From Fervidibacter sinensis (GTDB lineage Bacteria; Armatimonadota; Fervidibacteria; Fervidibacterales; Fervidibacteraceae), in the NCBI GenBank assembly GCA_032161045.1, contig JAVHTH010000006.1: a DNA stretch of 64,000 bases; one strand, given 5' to 3'. Shown here piece by piece: positions 32,943 to 40,852 of this stretch. A program made the translations under genes and the position numbers. The first letter of the stretch is position 1. Each line of letters begins with the position of its first letter. Below the pieces are notes generated by a model that saw nothing but the letters and a program-made list of their open reading frames with translations, was not told the DNA's origin and ran no database searches.

Positions 32943-35900
32943 ATGCGGATGATCTGGTTTTCGGTTGCTGTCATGTGTGTGTTCGGTTTCGCTCACGCTC
33001 AAAATCTCGTGCCCAATCCATCGTTTGAACGGGGTTTGACAAATCCTGATGGTTGGCGGCTGAACAGCGGCATCGGCAAATGGGAAAATTTTGGGCGAAC
33101 AGGTAGGCGGTGCATTTCTGTGACAGGCAACGGCAACGACAGCAACGCTTGGGAGTGTGTTGATTGGAAACCCGAAAACGGCAAGTTGTATCGCATCCGC
33201 TTCTTTGTCCGCCGCTCATCAGGTAGCGCTGGCGGAACGCCCATCACTGGCTTCAGCACCGTTAACCGTGACGCTTGGGATGTGCCTTCCGATGACAAGT
33301 GGCACTTGCATGAGTTTGTCTGCCGAACGCCAGTTAAGCGCAGCACGGAACAAGGGACAGGGGACACGGGAGTTTTAAGGTTCGGACAGTGGCATGTCAA
33401 AGGAACAGTTTCCTATGACGACATTGAAGTTTTGCCCGTGATTTCGGTGCACAAGGTTGTGGGTTCGTTCGTAGTAAGGCACGAAGCACAGCGGAGTGCC
33501 GTGAAAGGTGAACGCCACTCCACTTCGTTTCGTGGCTTACTACGAACAAGTGACGCCACTCCGCTAACGCTTCGTGGCTTACTACAAGCGGGTTCTGGTG
33601 AAAGCATCCGTAATGGCATCTACCGTTTCGCTACTAACTTCTCGGGCTACTCAAGCAACGATAGCCGACCGCTTTTTGCCCACACCGCAGGCTTCAACAC
33701 TGACCGATGGGTTCTCGGTGGACCAATGTCGGAGCGATGGCAAGAAAGGGGTGCGTGGGTGATTTATCGGCACAAATTGAACGGGACGGGGGACGAGGGA
33801 CGCGGGACGAGTGAATTTCGGTTTGAAACAGCGAAGTTGGCTTTTGTCATTGGCTACTATGAAGGTGGGCAACTGGTCGTTGAGGTCAGCACCGACGGAA
33901 AAGCGTGGCGCGAAATCGGAAGGTTTTCGCCGTCAGGGGAATACATCGCTGAAGTCCCAGCAAATTTGTTGCCAGCGGACGAAATTTGGGTCCGGTTTTG
34001 GGCTACTGGGGTTTTGCAAGTGAACGCTTACCGCATGGAAGCAAAATTGACGGGCAACCCGCCTGATGCTGTAGGCGAGACTTGGTATTTCGCTGTCAAA
34101 CGGGACACAGGACAAGGGGAGAAGAGTTTAGTGATTGAACCAAAAGCATTGGTGGACAGGTATTTTGACATTCGGAGGGTCGGGTTCCTGCCCGACCGAA
34201 TTAGGCAAGCCAGCAGGCTTGTCCCCCGAAGGGAGGGCGAGACTCCTGCCGAGCTGAAAACTCAGCACCCTGATGAAATTGCAACAAACGGCGCCTTGTT
34301 AGTGCTGATTCGGAATGAAACAACGAAGCAACGGCAAATCAGCGTCATATTGAGAGCGAACAATGGTTCGGCGAAATCTGTCAAGGTGGCATTGAAGCCG
34401 AAATCAGAGCAAATTGTCGCTGTGCCGTTGCCGCAACTTGCTGCTGGCGAGCAAGTCGTGACCTTGACAGTTAGAGAGGGGGCAACAGTTGTGTATGAGG
34501 CTGAGGCGAGGGTTCAAAAGTCGTGGATTGAAGTCGGTGGGTTCGGTTACCAAATCGCTTCAACCGATGCATTGACACTTTGGTGGTGCGAAGCAACTTA
34601 CAAAATCGGTCGCACAACCCCGCGTCCCCCGTCCCGTGTCACTCGTCCCGTTCGCATTGAATCTGCCCGAAACGAATATGAGCCGTTCCAACTTGTCATC
34701 ACGCCGCAAGTTCCCATCAAACAATTGCGCCTTCAACTTGAACCCTTCCAAGCCGTTGAGCCTGTCCCTGATCCCAAGTCCCCAGTCCCCATTTGGGACG
34801 AAATCGCTCTCGTTGATTATGTTCCCGTCACCATTCCGACCGATGCGTGGGGCTCACAAGGCGAGTTCCCCGACCCACTGATTCCGCTTTGGAAACGGGA
34901 CGAGGGACGCGGGACGGGGGACGAGGTGACAAAAATTGAGGTGCAGGTTGGGAATTTGCAAGCAGGTAAAAATCAACCGCTTTGGTTGACAGTTTTTGTG
35001 CCAAAGGGTGTTCCCGCTGGCAATTACAAAGCGAACATCCGCATCTTTGAAGCCATTGGTATTGACGGTAAACCAGTCCCCAGTCCCAAGTCCCCAATCC
35101 CCGTTGAACTTCGCGTCTTTGGCTTCACCTTGCCCGATGACACACCATTGCGAACCGCTTACGGCGTTCACATTGACAACGATTGGCATCGGCTCAAAAC
35201 GCAAGAGCAATTTCGTCAAGTTTGGGACCTTTACATGCAAACCTGCCGCCGCTACCGAATCAGCCCTTACACGCCCCATGCCTACGCACCTATCCGATGG
35301 GAAGCGAAAGGACCGAGAACGGCAATTGACAATGGCGTGTTGCGACTTGTCATTGACCGATGGCAAGGGAGAGTCGCGAGCGTAACACGGGACATGGGGC
35401 ACAGGACAATTGAAAAAGGTCAACAACTCGCCCCACGCCCCGCGTCCCTTGTCCCGATTGGTGGAGTGTTGCCAGTGCTTGAGCAGTTTGAGCGAGAAGG
35501 CATCGGTTGGGAAGGTAAGGGCATTGGATGGGCAGGAACGGAAGTCGTGAGGGATGTCAAAATTGTAGAGCAAACGGGGCAGCGAATTGTCCTTGACATA
35601 ACTGCGGAGCGGGTCAGTTCCTTCCCCACGAACCGCAAATTCGCAGCAACCGTGCGTTTGACCGTTGAAGCAGGCAAACCATATTTCTCTGTCCAATTGC
35701 GCAAAATTGTCAACACCGACTCAGTTCGTTGGCGCATCAATGGCTACTTCCACTTGCTTCCCCCTGACCAAAAACCGCTTTCATCTGTCAACACCGACCG
35801 CTTTGGCGCTTGGCAAATTCCTGTAGGGACGGATGATAATCCGTCCGTTTACTTCGGCGCAGCGGGAACAGGCTTTACCTACAGCCTTCGCATTAACCCC

Positions 35901-37151
35901 ACAACGGGACATCCCCACGGCGATGTCTATCGCCAAGTCGGAAAATGGCTTGAACCAAACGAAGTGTGGGAGCCGACTGACGAACCAATTGCTTTCGTTT
36001 TCCTTTGGGATGGCAAGGCTTCTGTTTCCCTTCGGGAGGGCGAGGCTCCTGCCGAGCCACAAAGGTTGGAGAAATTCGTTGAGCAACTACTTCGTGGAGA
36101 AATCGCTGCTCTGCCTGAAAGCAAATTGCAACTCGTTGAGCAACCCGAACCTGAGTTCAGTTACGACTTCACCGAGTTTGACGAAGCGATGCACCGATAT
36201 TTGGACGAGTTTCGCTTCAATGGTTTCAACTTAGTCATCTTGCCCGAAACTCTTGGTGGCTATGAGCGCTTCACACCTGAGTGGACGCAACTTTACAAGC
36301 GCTTGATGGCGCCAATCGTTGAGCACTTGAAACAAAAAGGTTGGCTCAGCAAAGCCTACTGCTATTGGGTTGACGAACCTTCGCCAAACGATTACGAAAA
36401 TGTCAAGCGGGGCATGTTGGTTCTCAAAGAAGCGATGCCGGGAGTGAGAAGGTTGTTGACTTTTTGCTTTGACAAAGCGCCAGTGCCTTTCTTCTATGAC
36501 GCTGTGGATCTATGGGTGCCGGTTATGTCCTTGTTTGACGAGCATCGGGCAAAAGAAAGACAGGCTTTGGGTGAAGAGGTTTGGTGGTATGTTTGCACCG
36601 GACCGAAAGCACCTTATCCCAACAACTTCATTGACCATCCGGCAATCACGCACCGAATTCGCTACTGGATGGCTGCCAAGTGGAACCTTGATGGCGATTT
36701 GTATTGGAGCATGACCTACTACCGAGGCAAGGGTTGGAGGCTGCGCAATCCTTACGAGGACGGACAGAGCGAAACCCCTGAAGGCGGATATTGGGGCAAC
36801 GGTGATGGGAGATTGCTTTACCCACCAGTTCGTCAACCGCTCCCGGAAAACGCCGAGCCAGTCATCGCACCACCAATCCCGTCAATTCGGTTGGCGTTGA
36901 TCGCCGAAGGGATTGAAGACCACTGCTACTTCTGGATGTTGAAACGACTCAGGGACGCGGGACGAGGGACGCGGGACGGGTCAAAGGAACTTCAAGAGGC
37001 ATTGAAGTTGGCAGACGAGGCGCTTAGATCGCTTGACAGACTTATCCGCAGCCAAACCGACTACGAACACGACCCACAAAAGTTGCACGCCGAACGAAGG
37101 AAAGTCGCAGAGGCAATTGAGAGGTTGACAAAATTGTTGGGTAAACCGTAG
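32943..37151 (+). CDS. large secreted GH123/DUF4091-like protein with many in-frame repeat insertions
   Basis: Encodes 1402 residues: signal peptide (IWFSVAVMCVFGFAHAQ), a CBM-like jelly roll (about 20-165, NLVPNPSFERG to SYDDIEVLPV), an insert-rich region, then the DUF4091/GH123 part from about 570 (SARNEYEPFQLVIT, VFVPKGVPAGNYKANIRI). The barrel has WVDEPSPNDYENV near residue 1143, whose Asp-Glu pair is that of GH123 N-acetylgalactosaminidases. A DLYWSMTYY segment follows. The gene carries ten GGGACNN-type heptamer arrays, one large GCCACGAAGCG-type element and several hairpin repeats, all read through in frame (peptides such as GRGTGDE and REGEAPAEP). Its stop codon TAG is supplied by a downstream repeat. 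The real substrate is unknown. Confidence 0.75.
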   Translation: MRMIWFSVAVMCVFGFAHAQNLVPNPSFERGLTNPDGWRLNSGIGKWENFGRTGRRCISVTGNGNDSNAWECVDWKPENGKLYRIRFFVRRSSGSAGGTPITGFSTVNRDAWDVPSDDKWHLHEFVCRTPVKRSTEQGTGDTGVLRFGQWHVKGTVSYDDIEVLPVISVHKVVGSFVVRHEAQRSAVKGERHSTSFRGLLRTSDATPLTLRGLLQAGSGESIRNGIYRFATNFSGYSSNDSRPLFAHTAGFNTDRWVLGGPMSERWQERGAWVIYRHKLNGTGDEGRGTSEFRFETAKLAFVIGYYEGGQLVVEVSTDGKAWREIGRFSPSGEYIAEVPANLLPADEIWVRFWATGVLQVNAYRMEAKLTGNPPDAVGETWYFAVKRDTGQGEKSLVIEPKALVDRYFDIRRVGFLPDRIRQASRLVPRREGETPAELKTQHPDEIATNGALLVLIRNETTKQRQISVILRANNGSAKSVKVALKPKSEQIVAVPLPQLAAGEQVVTLTVREGATVVYEAEARVQKSWIEVGGFGYQIASTDALTLWWCEATYKIGRTTPRPPSRVTRPVRIESARNEYEPFQLVITPQVPIKQLRLQLEPFQAVEPVPDPKSPVPIWDEIALVDYVPVTIPTDAWGSQGEFPDPLIPLWKRDEGRGTGDEVTKIEVQVGNLQAGKNQPLWLTVFVPKGVPAGNYKANIRIFEAIGIDGKPVPSPKSPIPVELRVFGFTLPDDTPLRTAYGVHIDNDWHRLKTQEQFRQVWDLYMQTCRRYRISPYTPHAYAPIRWEAKGPRTAIDNGVLRLVIDRWQGRVASVTRDMGHRTIEKGQQLAPRPASLVPIGGVLPVLEQFEREGIGWEGKGIGWAGTEVVRDVKIVEQTGQRIVLDITAERVSSFPTNRKFAATVRLTVEAGKPYFSVQLRKIVNTDSVRWRINGYFHLLPPDQKPLSSVNTDRFGAWQIPVGTDDNPSVYFGAAGTGFTYSLRINPTTGHPHGDVYRQVGKWLEPNEVWEPTDEPIAFVFLWDGKASVSLREGEAPAEPQRLEKFVEQLLRGEIAALPESKLQLVEQPEPEFSYDFTEFDEAMHRYLDEFRFNGFNLVILPETLGGYERFTPEWTQLYKRLMAPIVEHLKQKGWLSKAYCYWVDEPSPNDYENVKRGMLVLKEAMPGVRRLLTFCFDKAPVPFFYDAVDLWVPVMSLFDEHRAKERQALGEEVWWYVCTGPKAPYPNNFIDHPAITHRIRYWMAAKWNLDGDLYWSMTYYRGKGWRLRNPYEDGQSETPEGGYWGNGDGRLLYPPVRQPLPENAEPVIAPPIPSIRLALIAEGIEDHCYFWMLKRLRDAGRGTRDGSKELQEALKLADEALRSLDRLIRSQTDYEHDPQKLHAERRKVAEAIERLTKLLGKP
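33347..33374 (+). repeat. heptamer array, GGGACNN type, 4 units, inside a gene
   Basis: Units GGAACAA, GGGACAG, GGGACAC and GGGAGTT. They encode EQGTGDTGV within the N-terminal jelly-roll region of the GH123-like protein. Confidence 0.7.
33471..33585. repeat. GCCACGAAGCG-type palindromic element inserted in-frame
   Basis: Starts GTAGTAAGGCACGAAGC and has two right arms, each ending CGTGGCTTACTAC (ends at 33543 and 33585), as if the right half was duplicated. The whole element is translated without a stop (VVRHEAQRSAVK, then STSFRGLL and TLRGLLQ). The related intergenic element is at 8424-8569. Confidence 0.75.
33783..33810 (+). repeat. heptamer array, GGGACNN type, 4 units, inside a gene
   Basis: Four perfect GGGACG-plus-one units (last bases G, A, C, A), 28 bp, encoding GTGDEGRGT in the GH123-like protein. 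Confidence 0.85.
34102..34122 (+). repeat. heptamer array, GGGACNN type, 3 units, inside a gene
   Basis: GGGACAC, AGGACAA and GGGGAGA: a shorter, diverged array encoding RDTGQGE. Confidence 0.55.
34174..34255. repeat. cluster of three hairpin repeats inside a gene
   Basis: GGAGGGTCGGGTTCCTGCCC plus GACC (34174-34197) and GGGAGGGCGAGACTCCTGCC plus GAGCT (34231-34255) are two versions of the same hairpin design. Between them lies CAAGCCAGCAGGCTTG (34204-34219). All three are translated in frame (VGFLPDRIRQASRLVPRREG, then ETPAEL). Confidence 0.65.
34621..34648 (-). repeat. heptamer array, GGGACNN type on the minus strand, 4 units, inside a gene
   Basis: Read on the minus strand the units are GGACGAG-, TGACACG-, GGACGGG- and GGACGCG-phased copies, 28 bp. 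Being inverted relative to the gene, the array encodes a Pro/Arg-rich stretch (RPPSRVTRPV) instead of GRGTGDE. Confidence 0.65.
34765..34792 (-). repeat. heptamer array, GGGACNN type on the minus strand (TCCCCAG form), 4 units, inside a gene
   Basis: Units TCCCTGA, TCCCAAG, TCCCCAG and TCCCCAT on the plus strand, 28 bp, encoding PDPKSPVPI. Confidence 0.7.
34897..34924 (+). repeat. heptamer array, GGGACNN type, 4 units, inside a gene
   Basis: Four perfect GGGACG-plus-one units (A, C, G, A), 28 bp, encoding RDEGRGTGDE. It is almost the same string as the array at 33783-33810 but starts in another phase of the variable bases. Confidence 0.85.
35075..35102 (-). repeat. heptamer array, AGTCCCC form, 4 units, inside a gene
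   Basis: Plus-strand units AGTCCCC, AGTCCCA, AGTCCCC and AATCCCC, 28 bp, encoding VPSPKSPIP. In this phase the unit is CCCCAGT, which matches my recollection of the cyanobacterial STRR1 heptamer (CCCCRRT). Confidence 0.8.
35389..35457. repeat. inverted pair of heptamer arrays inside a gene
   Basis: A plus-strand array (35389-35409: GGGACAT, GGGGCAC, AGGACAA) and a minus-strand array (35430-35457: GCCCCAC, GCCCCGC, GTCCCTT, GTCCCGA) face each other across 20 bp and can pair as a stem. They encode RDMGHRT and APRPASLVPI. Confidence 0.7.
35827..35846. repeat. GTAGGGAC hairpin inside a gene
   Basis: GGACGGAT and ATCCGTCC flank a GATA loop as a perfect stem, preceded by GTAG like the other palindromic families. 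It encodes PVGTDDNPSV in the GH123-like protein. Confidence 0.55.
36034..36058. repeat. GAGGGCGAGGCTCCTGCC hairpin repeat, inside a gene
   Basis: Identical over 25 bp to the intergenic copy at 32699-32723, here translated as REGEAPAEP. The same peptide is familiar from repeat-derived ORFs in other bacteria (recollection, not checked). Confidence 0.75.
36952..36979 (+). repeat. heptamer array, GGGACNN type, 4 units, inside a gene
   Basis: Four perfect GGGACG-plus-one units (C, A, C, G), 28 bp, encoding RDAGRGTRDG between two helices near the C-terminus of the GH123-like protein. Confidence 0.85.
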
Positions 37152-37308
37152 GGGCAGGTAAAACCTGCCCGTTTTTTCGGTCGTATTAGCCACAAACCGA
37201 TGTAGGGGCAGATGAAATCTGCCCGCTTTTCAAGCGCATTAGCCACAAACCAAAGTAGGGGCAGGTGAAACCTGCCCGCTTTTTCGGGCGCATTTCATGC
37301 GCCCCTAC
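37148..37308. repeat. three tandem copies of a GTAGGGGC palindromic repeat
   Basis: Three units of 53-54 bp start at 37148, 37202 and 37255 with GTAGGGGCAG. The first two continue through CTGCCCG and a TTAGCCACAAACC tail. The third ends in a longer palindrome (GGGCGCATTTCATGCGCCC). The TAG of the first unit is the stop codon of the GH123-like gene. Confidence 0.8.
37152..37178 (+). terminator. terminator-like hairpin formed by the first repeat unit
   Basis: GGGCAGGT, AAA, ACCTGCCC then GTTTTTT: an eight-base stem with a T-run immediately after the stop codon of the GH123-like gene, built from the repeat itself. Confidence 0.6.
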
Positions 37309-37468
37309 ATCCTTTGGGCTGTGGCTTTAGCCCATAGTTGATGACGAATTTTTGAGCGCGACTTTAGTTGGCGAGTTTTCTGACTCCGAAAAACTTGCCA
37401 AAGCAATTGGCGCATGTAAGAATTATTGGCAAGTGTGGGTGATGCAGCATCAAGGGAGGCGAAAGGAC
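37309..37468. other. rest of the gap before the next secreted protein
   Basis: After the tandem repeats, up to the ATG at 37469, no ORF with a ribosome site is seen. The in-frame upstream extension of the next gene (from 37352) lacks one. Confidence 0.45.
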
Positions 37469-40400
37469 ATGCGGCGCTTGTTTGTTTTGGCGCTGATTTG
37501 TTTTACCACTACCGTATGTGCCCAAGAAATTCCCCCCGTTTTGAAAGGTCGCGTTTTTGCCCCCGACGGGACCCCAGTTCGCAACAGTGAAGGGAAATTG
37601 AACATGCGGATTAGCCTTTTGCCAAGAGAGGGTTCATTTCCCTTCTCCACAACTGTCAAGACTAACAGCGAAGGGGTTTTTGAAGTTAGGCAGCGAGAGA
37701 ATTTGGAGTTTCTTGAGCGTGAGAGTCTGAGGAGTTTTGAACGCCACAGAGGCAAGCGAGCCTTAGCGTGGGTTTACTTGTTCGTCCCTGAAGTCGGGGC
37801 AGTCATGACCCGAAGGTTTTTCTGGACAGTCGGCGAACCGCTACCAGACTTGCACTTGAAACCTTTGGCTCGGTTGAAAGTTGAGTTTGTCTGTCCTGTG
37901 CTCAACATTCCGTTGACGAGAGACAAGCGGGTGGCTCGCGCCGATGACCCTGGGGTGCTTTGGGATGCTGAATGGGTTCCCGCCAATGAGTGGTTGAAAG
38001 TTGCGGAGATAACATTGAAACTGCAACCCGGGGAAGAGAAGAGGTTGGTCGTTCCTATAGTGCCTCAGCCATACATCCCCGTTCATTTGCAGATAAGAAT
38101 GCCTTACAGCGGGCGAATTGAGCCACTCAAGGAACCATTGCCTCCTTTGCCAGTGGATAGAAGTTTGCTGAAGGGCGGTTATGGCTATTGGGAAGGCTGG
38201 ACAAGGGTTAACCGAGTGGATCCCTTTCAGTTCGTTTTCGCTCCACCAAAACACCTTTTGCGAATACCCATTGAGCGGCTGGAAATGCATCCGCTTCTGG
38301 ACACCCCTTCACTTGACAGTTTAGAGCCTATGCCTATCACCGAAGTTGAGTGTGAGACAACGCAGGTCACTGAAGCAAAACTCATTGGATGGGATGCTTA
38401 TCTGCTTAACCCTCGCGTGCGGGAGAAGTTGGAAAATGCTGTCAGAGACGCTTTGTTCCCCGCAGGAGTTCCCCAATCGCTGAAGGAGAGTTTGCTCGGT
38501 TTGATACCGCAATCTGTCCGAGAGGGCTTGCTCAATTGGTTCACTAAAGGACATTTGAGGGAAGATGGATGGGAGTGGTTAGGAAATGAGCGGACTTGCA
38601 AACTTTGGGTGACGAAATGGACGCCAGCGGTGGTGCGGACAGTGTTTAAGGTCTCGGACAGGGTGTATATCGTTGCTTTCCCCGTCAGGGGCTATGAAGG
38701 TTCAATGCGTCAACACTTCACAATTGAATTTCGCCTGCTAAAACAAGAACCAACCAAAGTCGCGAGGCTTAAGACTGGAAGGTTGGAAGGAATTGTCCAA
38801 ACTTTGGACGGCAAGCCCATCGCAAATGTAACTGTGGTTGCGGATTTCGTTGAGAGCAAACTCATTGAGCGCCTGAGTGAGGAAAAAGAAGGCACATGCT
38901 TCTTTGCCGATACCGATGAGCAAGGTCGGTTCGTCTTCCAACAATTGCCTGAAGGCAAATACGATTTGTGGTTAGAAAGTTTGCAGTGGAATGGTTGTGC
39001 TGAGGCGATCGTCGCAGCAAACAAGACGACCAAAGTCAAGTTGGTTGCTTTGGAGTCACCAGCAAAGGAGCAGAAATTTGAAAAGCGCCGTATTACCGTG
39101 CAGTTTCAATTTCCCGATGGAACACCCGTTGCGGGTTATGAGTTCTTCGTTAGCCCATCAGGGCAAGTGTCTCCCTACGAAGGGAGAACCGACGAAGAAG
39201 GTTGCGTGTCGCTGGAAGTTTCAAATAGTTGGCTGGACATTTCTTTGCGTTCTTTGGAAACCTTCACTTTGCAAGTTCCTTCTGACCAATCAAAAATCGT
39301 TGTCACTGTGCCAACTCCTTTGCGAGGCATGGTGGAAGGGAAAGTGACGCTCCCTAACGGTTCAGCCAACGATAGGGTCATTGTGACAGTTTGGAAGTTA
39401 GAACGGAACCGATGGGACGATGCTTATCCGCGATCTGTTTATCAACTGCGCGTTCTCCCAGATGGTCGCTTCTTCTGCACATTGCCCGAAGGCGCTTATG
39501 TCTTCAAGGCAGAACCAATGCCGAGCGAATACCAAAGTATTGATTTTGCCCCTTCTTTCAGCCCACCAGTAATTGTCAAGGCGGGTGAAGTGACGAAAGT
39601 TGAGTGGCAGTTGAAACCTGTAACCCGGTGCAACTTTGAATTTGCCTTTCCACAATTTGAATGGCAGCCACCGACTATAGCGACCTTGTATATCCGAACC
39701 GAACATTACGACGGTCAAGTTTACGAGTCCAAGTTTGACTTGCCGATGGTCCTTTTCAACCCTACCATCTTGGAACCATTGGCGAAATTGGATGAAAACG
39801 AGAAGACGCTTTGGGACGACAGTATTGCACCGGGATTCTACAGGCTGACTTCTTGGGGATGGTTAGGTGAAGAGTTCAACGCTGTCGCTCGGATAAGCCG
39901 AGAAACTGACCGCTTAACTTTAACGCCACCGAGCGCTTTCCCAACCTTGACAATCACTGGGCGCGTTCTTTTGCCAAACAATGAACCTGCATCAAACGCT
40001 ATTGTCGCTCTTTACGACCCTGACCAGAAGATGAAGAGGTGGGCGACAGTGTGCGACGACAAGGGGCAATTTACCCTAAGTGTTCAATTGCCCAACAAGG
40101 GAATTTTGGAACGGCAGCACTTTGACACTCTCCTGCCTAACTCCAGCAACGAACTTTGGTTGATTGCGTGGAAAATCGGCTACGGGCATTCTCTAATTCA
40201 GCGCCTGCCACGCCCGAGCCGCAAACATGGGACTTTGACTGTTGATGTTGGTGCTTTGGTTTTGTCTCGTTCAGAGCGGGTTGAAGGGCAGATTGTGGAC
40301 GAGGATGAGAATCCCGTGCATTTTGTCGGTGTTGTGATGTTGCCCGTTGACACAAATATGTTTGCCCCAAAGCCTGACATGGAGACACTTATGCGTGAGT

Positions 40401-40852
40401 TGACAGCCTTTGAGGATTTTGATGTGGGCAGTATCCCACATGCTCAAGCAGATATTAACGGTCGCTTTTGCGTTGAAGGCTTGAGGCAGGGACGATACTT
40501 GCTCGTGTCAAGAGCCCGCTTTTATGAAGACGGACAGGTGAAGGCGAAGGTGGCTTATCAATTCGTCAATGTCCCAAGCGGCAAAATAACGGTTCGGCTT
40601 GAAAGACCGAAAGGAACTCTGACCGCTACTCCTTACGACTTGACAAACGCTTTGTCCTTTGCCGAAGCGGAAATTTGGATTCCCCATTTGCGATTAAAGT
40701 TGCGTGCAGATGAGTTTGGGAAATTTGAAGCGAACGAAGTCCCAAGTTTTGAGGGTGTCCCAATTCTCGTCCGCATAATGCACCGCGACGGCATTGTTGC
40801 TGAGTTCAACCCGCCAAGAGATTGGCGCTATGTCGTGCAAATGAGACCTTAA
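37469..40852 (+). CDS. large secreted protein of repeated carboxypeptidase-regulatory-like domains
   Basis: About 1127 residues with a signal peptide (RRLFVLALICFTTTVCAQ). At least five segments share the carboxypeptidase-regulatory (transthyretin-like) pattern: a V-x-G-x-V start, a D-G-x-P turn, then G-x-F-x-F/V-x-x-L and G-x-Y (for example LEGIVQTLDGKPIANVTVV with GRFVFQQLPEGKYDLWL, and VEGQIVDEDENPVHFVGVV with GRFCVEGLRQGRYLLVSRA). Such domains are structural, found in surface proteins and receptors. No catalytic domain is recognised. ATG 37469 follows GGGAGGCGAAAGGA. It follows two secreted glycosidase-like genes on the same strand. Confidence 0.7.
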   Translation: MRRLFVLALICFTTTVCAQEIPPVLKGRVFAPDGTPVRNSEGKLNMRISLLPREGSFPFSTTVKTNSEGVFEVRQRENLEFLERESLRSFERHRGKRALAWVYLFVPEVGAVMTRRFFWTVGEPLPDLHLKPLARLKVEFVCPVLNIPLTRDKRVARADDPGVLWDAEWVPANEWLKVAEITLKLQPGEEKRLVVPIVPQPYIPVHLQIRMPYSGRIEPLKEPLPPLPVDRSLLKGGYGYWEGWTRVNRVDPFQFVFAPPKHLLRIPIERLEMHPLLDTPSLDSLEPMPITEVECETTQVTEAKLIGWDAYLLNPRVREKLENAVRDALFPAGVPQSLKESLLGLIPQSVREGLLNWFTKGHLREDGWEWLGNERTCKLWVTKWTPAVVRTVFKVSDRVYIVAFPVRGYEGSMRQHFTIEFRLLKQEPTKVARLKTGRLEGIVQTLDGKPIANVTVVADFVESKLIERLSEEKEGTCFFADTDEQGRFVFQQLPEGKYDLWLESLQWNGCAEAIVAANKTTKVKLVALESPAKEQKFEKRRITVQFQFPDGTPVAGYEFFVSPSGQVSPYEGRTDEEGCVSLEVSNSWLDISLRSLETFTLQVPSDQSKIVVTVPTPLRGMVEGKVTLPNGSANDRVIVTVWKLERNRWDDAYPRSVYQLRVLPDGRFFCTLPEGAYVFKAEPMPSEYQSIDFAPSFSPPVIVKAGEVTKVEWQLKPVTRCNFEFAFPQFEWQPPTIATLYIRTEHYDGQVYESKFDLPMVLFNPTILEPLAKLDENEKTLWDDSIAPGFYRLTSWGWLGEEFNAVARISRETDRLTLTPPSAFPTLTITGRVLLPNNEPASNAIVALYDPDQKMKRWATVCDDKGQFTLSVQLPNKGILERQHFDTLLPNSSNELWLIAWKIGYGHSLIQRLPRPSRKHGTLTVDVGALVLSRSERVEGQIVDEDENPVHFVGVVMLPVDTNMFAPKPDMETLMRELTAFEDFDVGSIPHAQADINGRFCVEGLRQGRYLLVSRARFYEDGQVKAKVAYQFVNVPSGKITVRLERPKGTLTATPYDLTNALSFAEAEIWIPHLRLKLRADEFGKFEANEVPSFEGVPILVRIMHRDGIVAEFNPPRDWRYVVQMRP

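Noticed and set aside
34854..35696. A 280-codon minus-strand ORF opposite the GH123-like gene
   Set aside because: Shadow of the coding strand. The GH123-like frame has signal peptide and domain motifs, and this one has none.
32733..36979. Heptamer and palindromic arrays considered as CRISPR
   Set aside because: Units are only 7 bp without unique spacers, the palindromes are not regularly spaced, and there are no cas genes.
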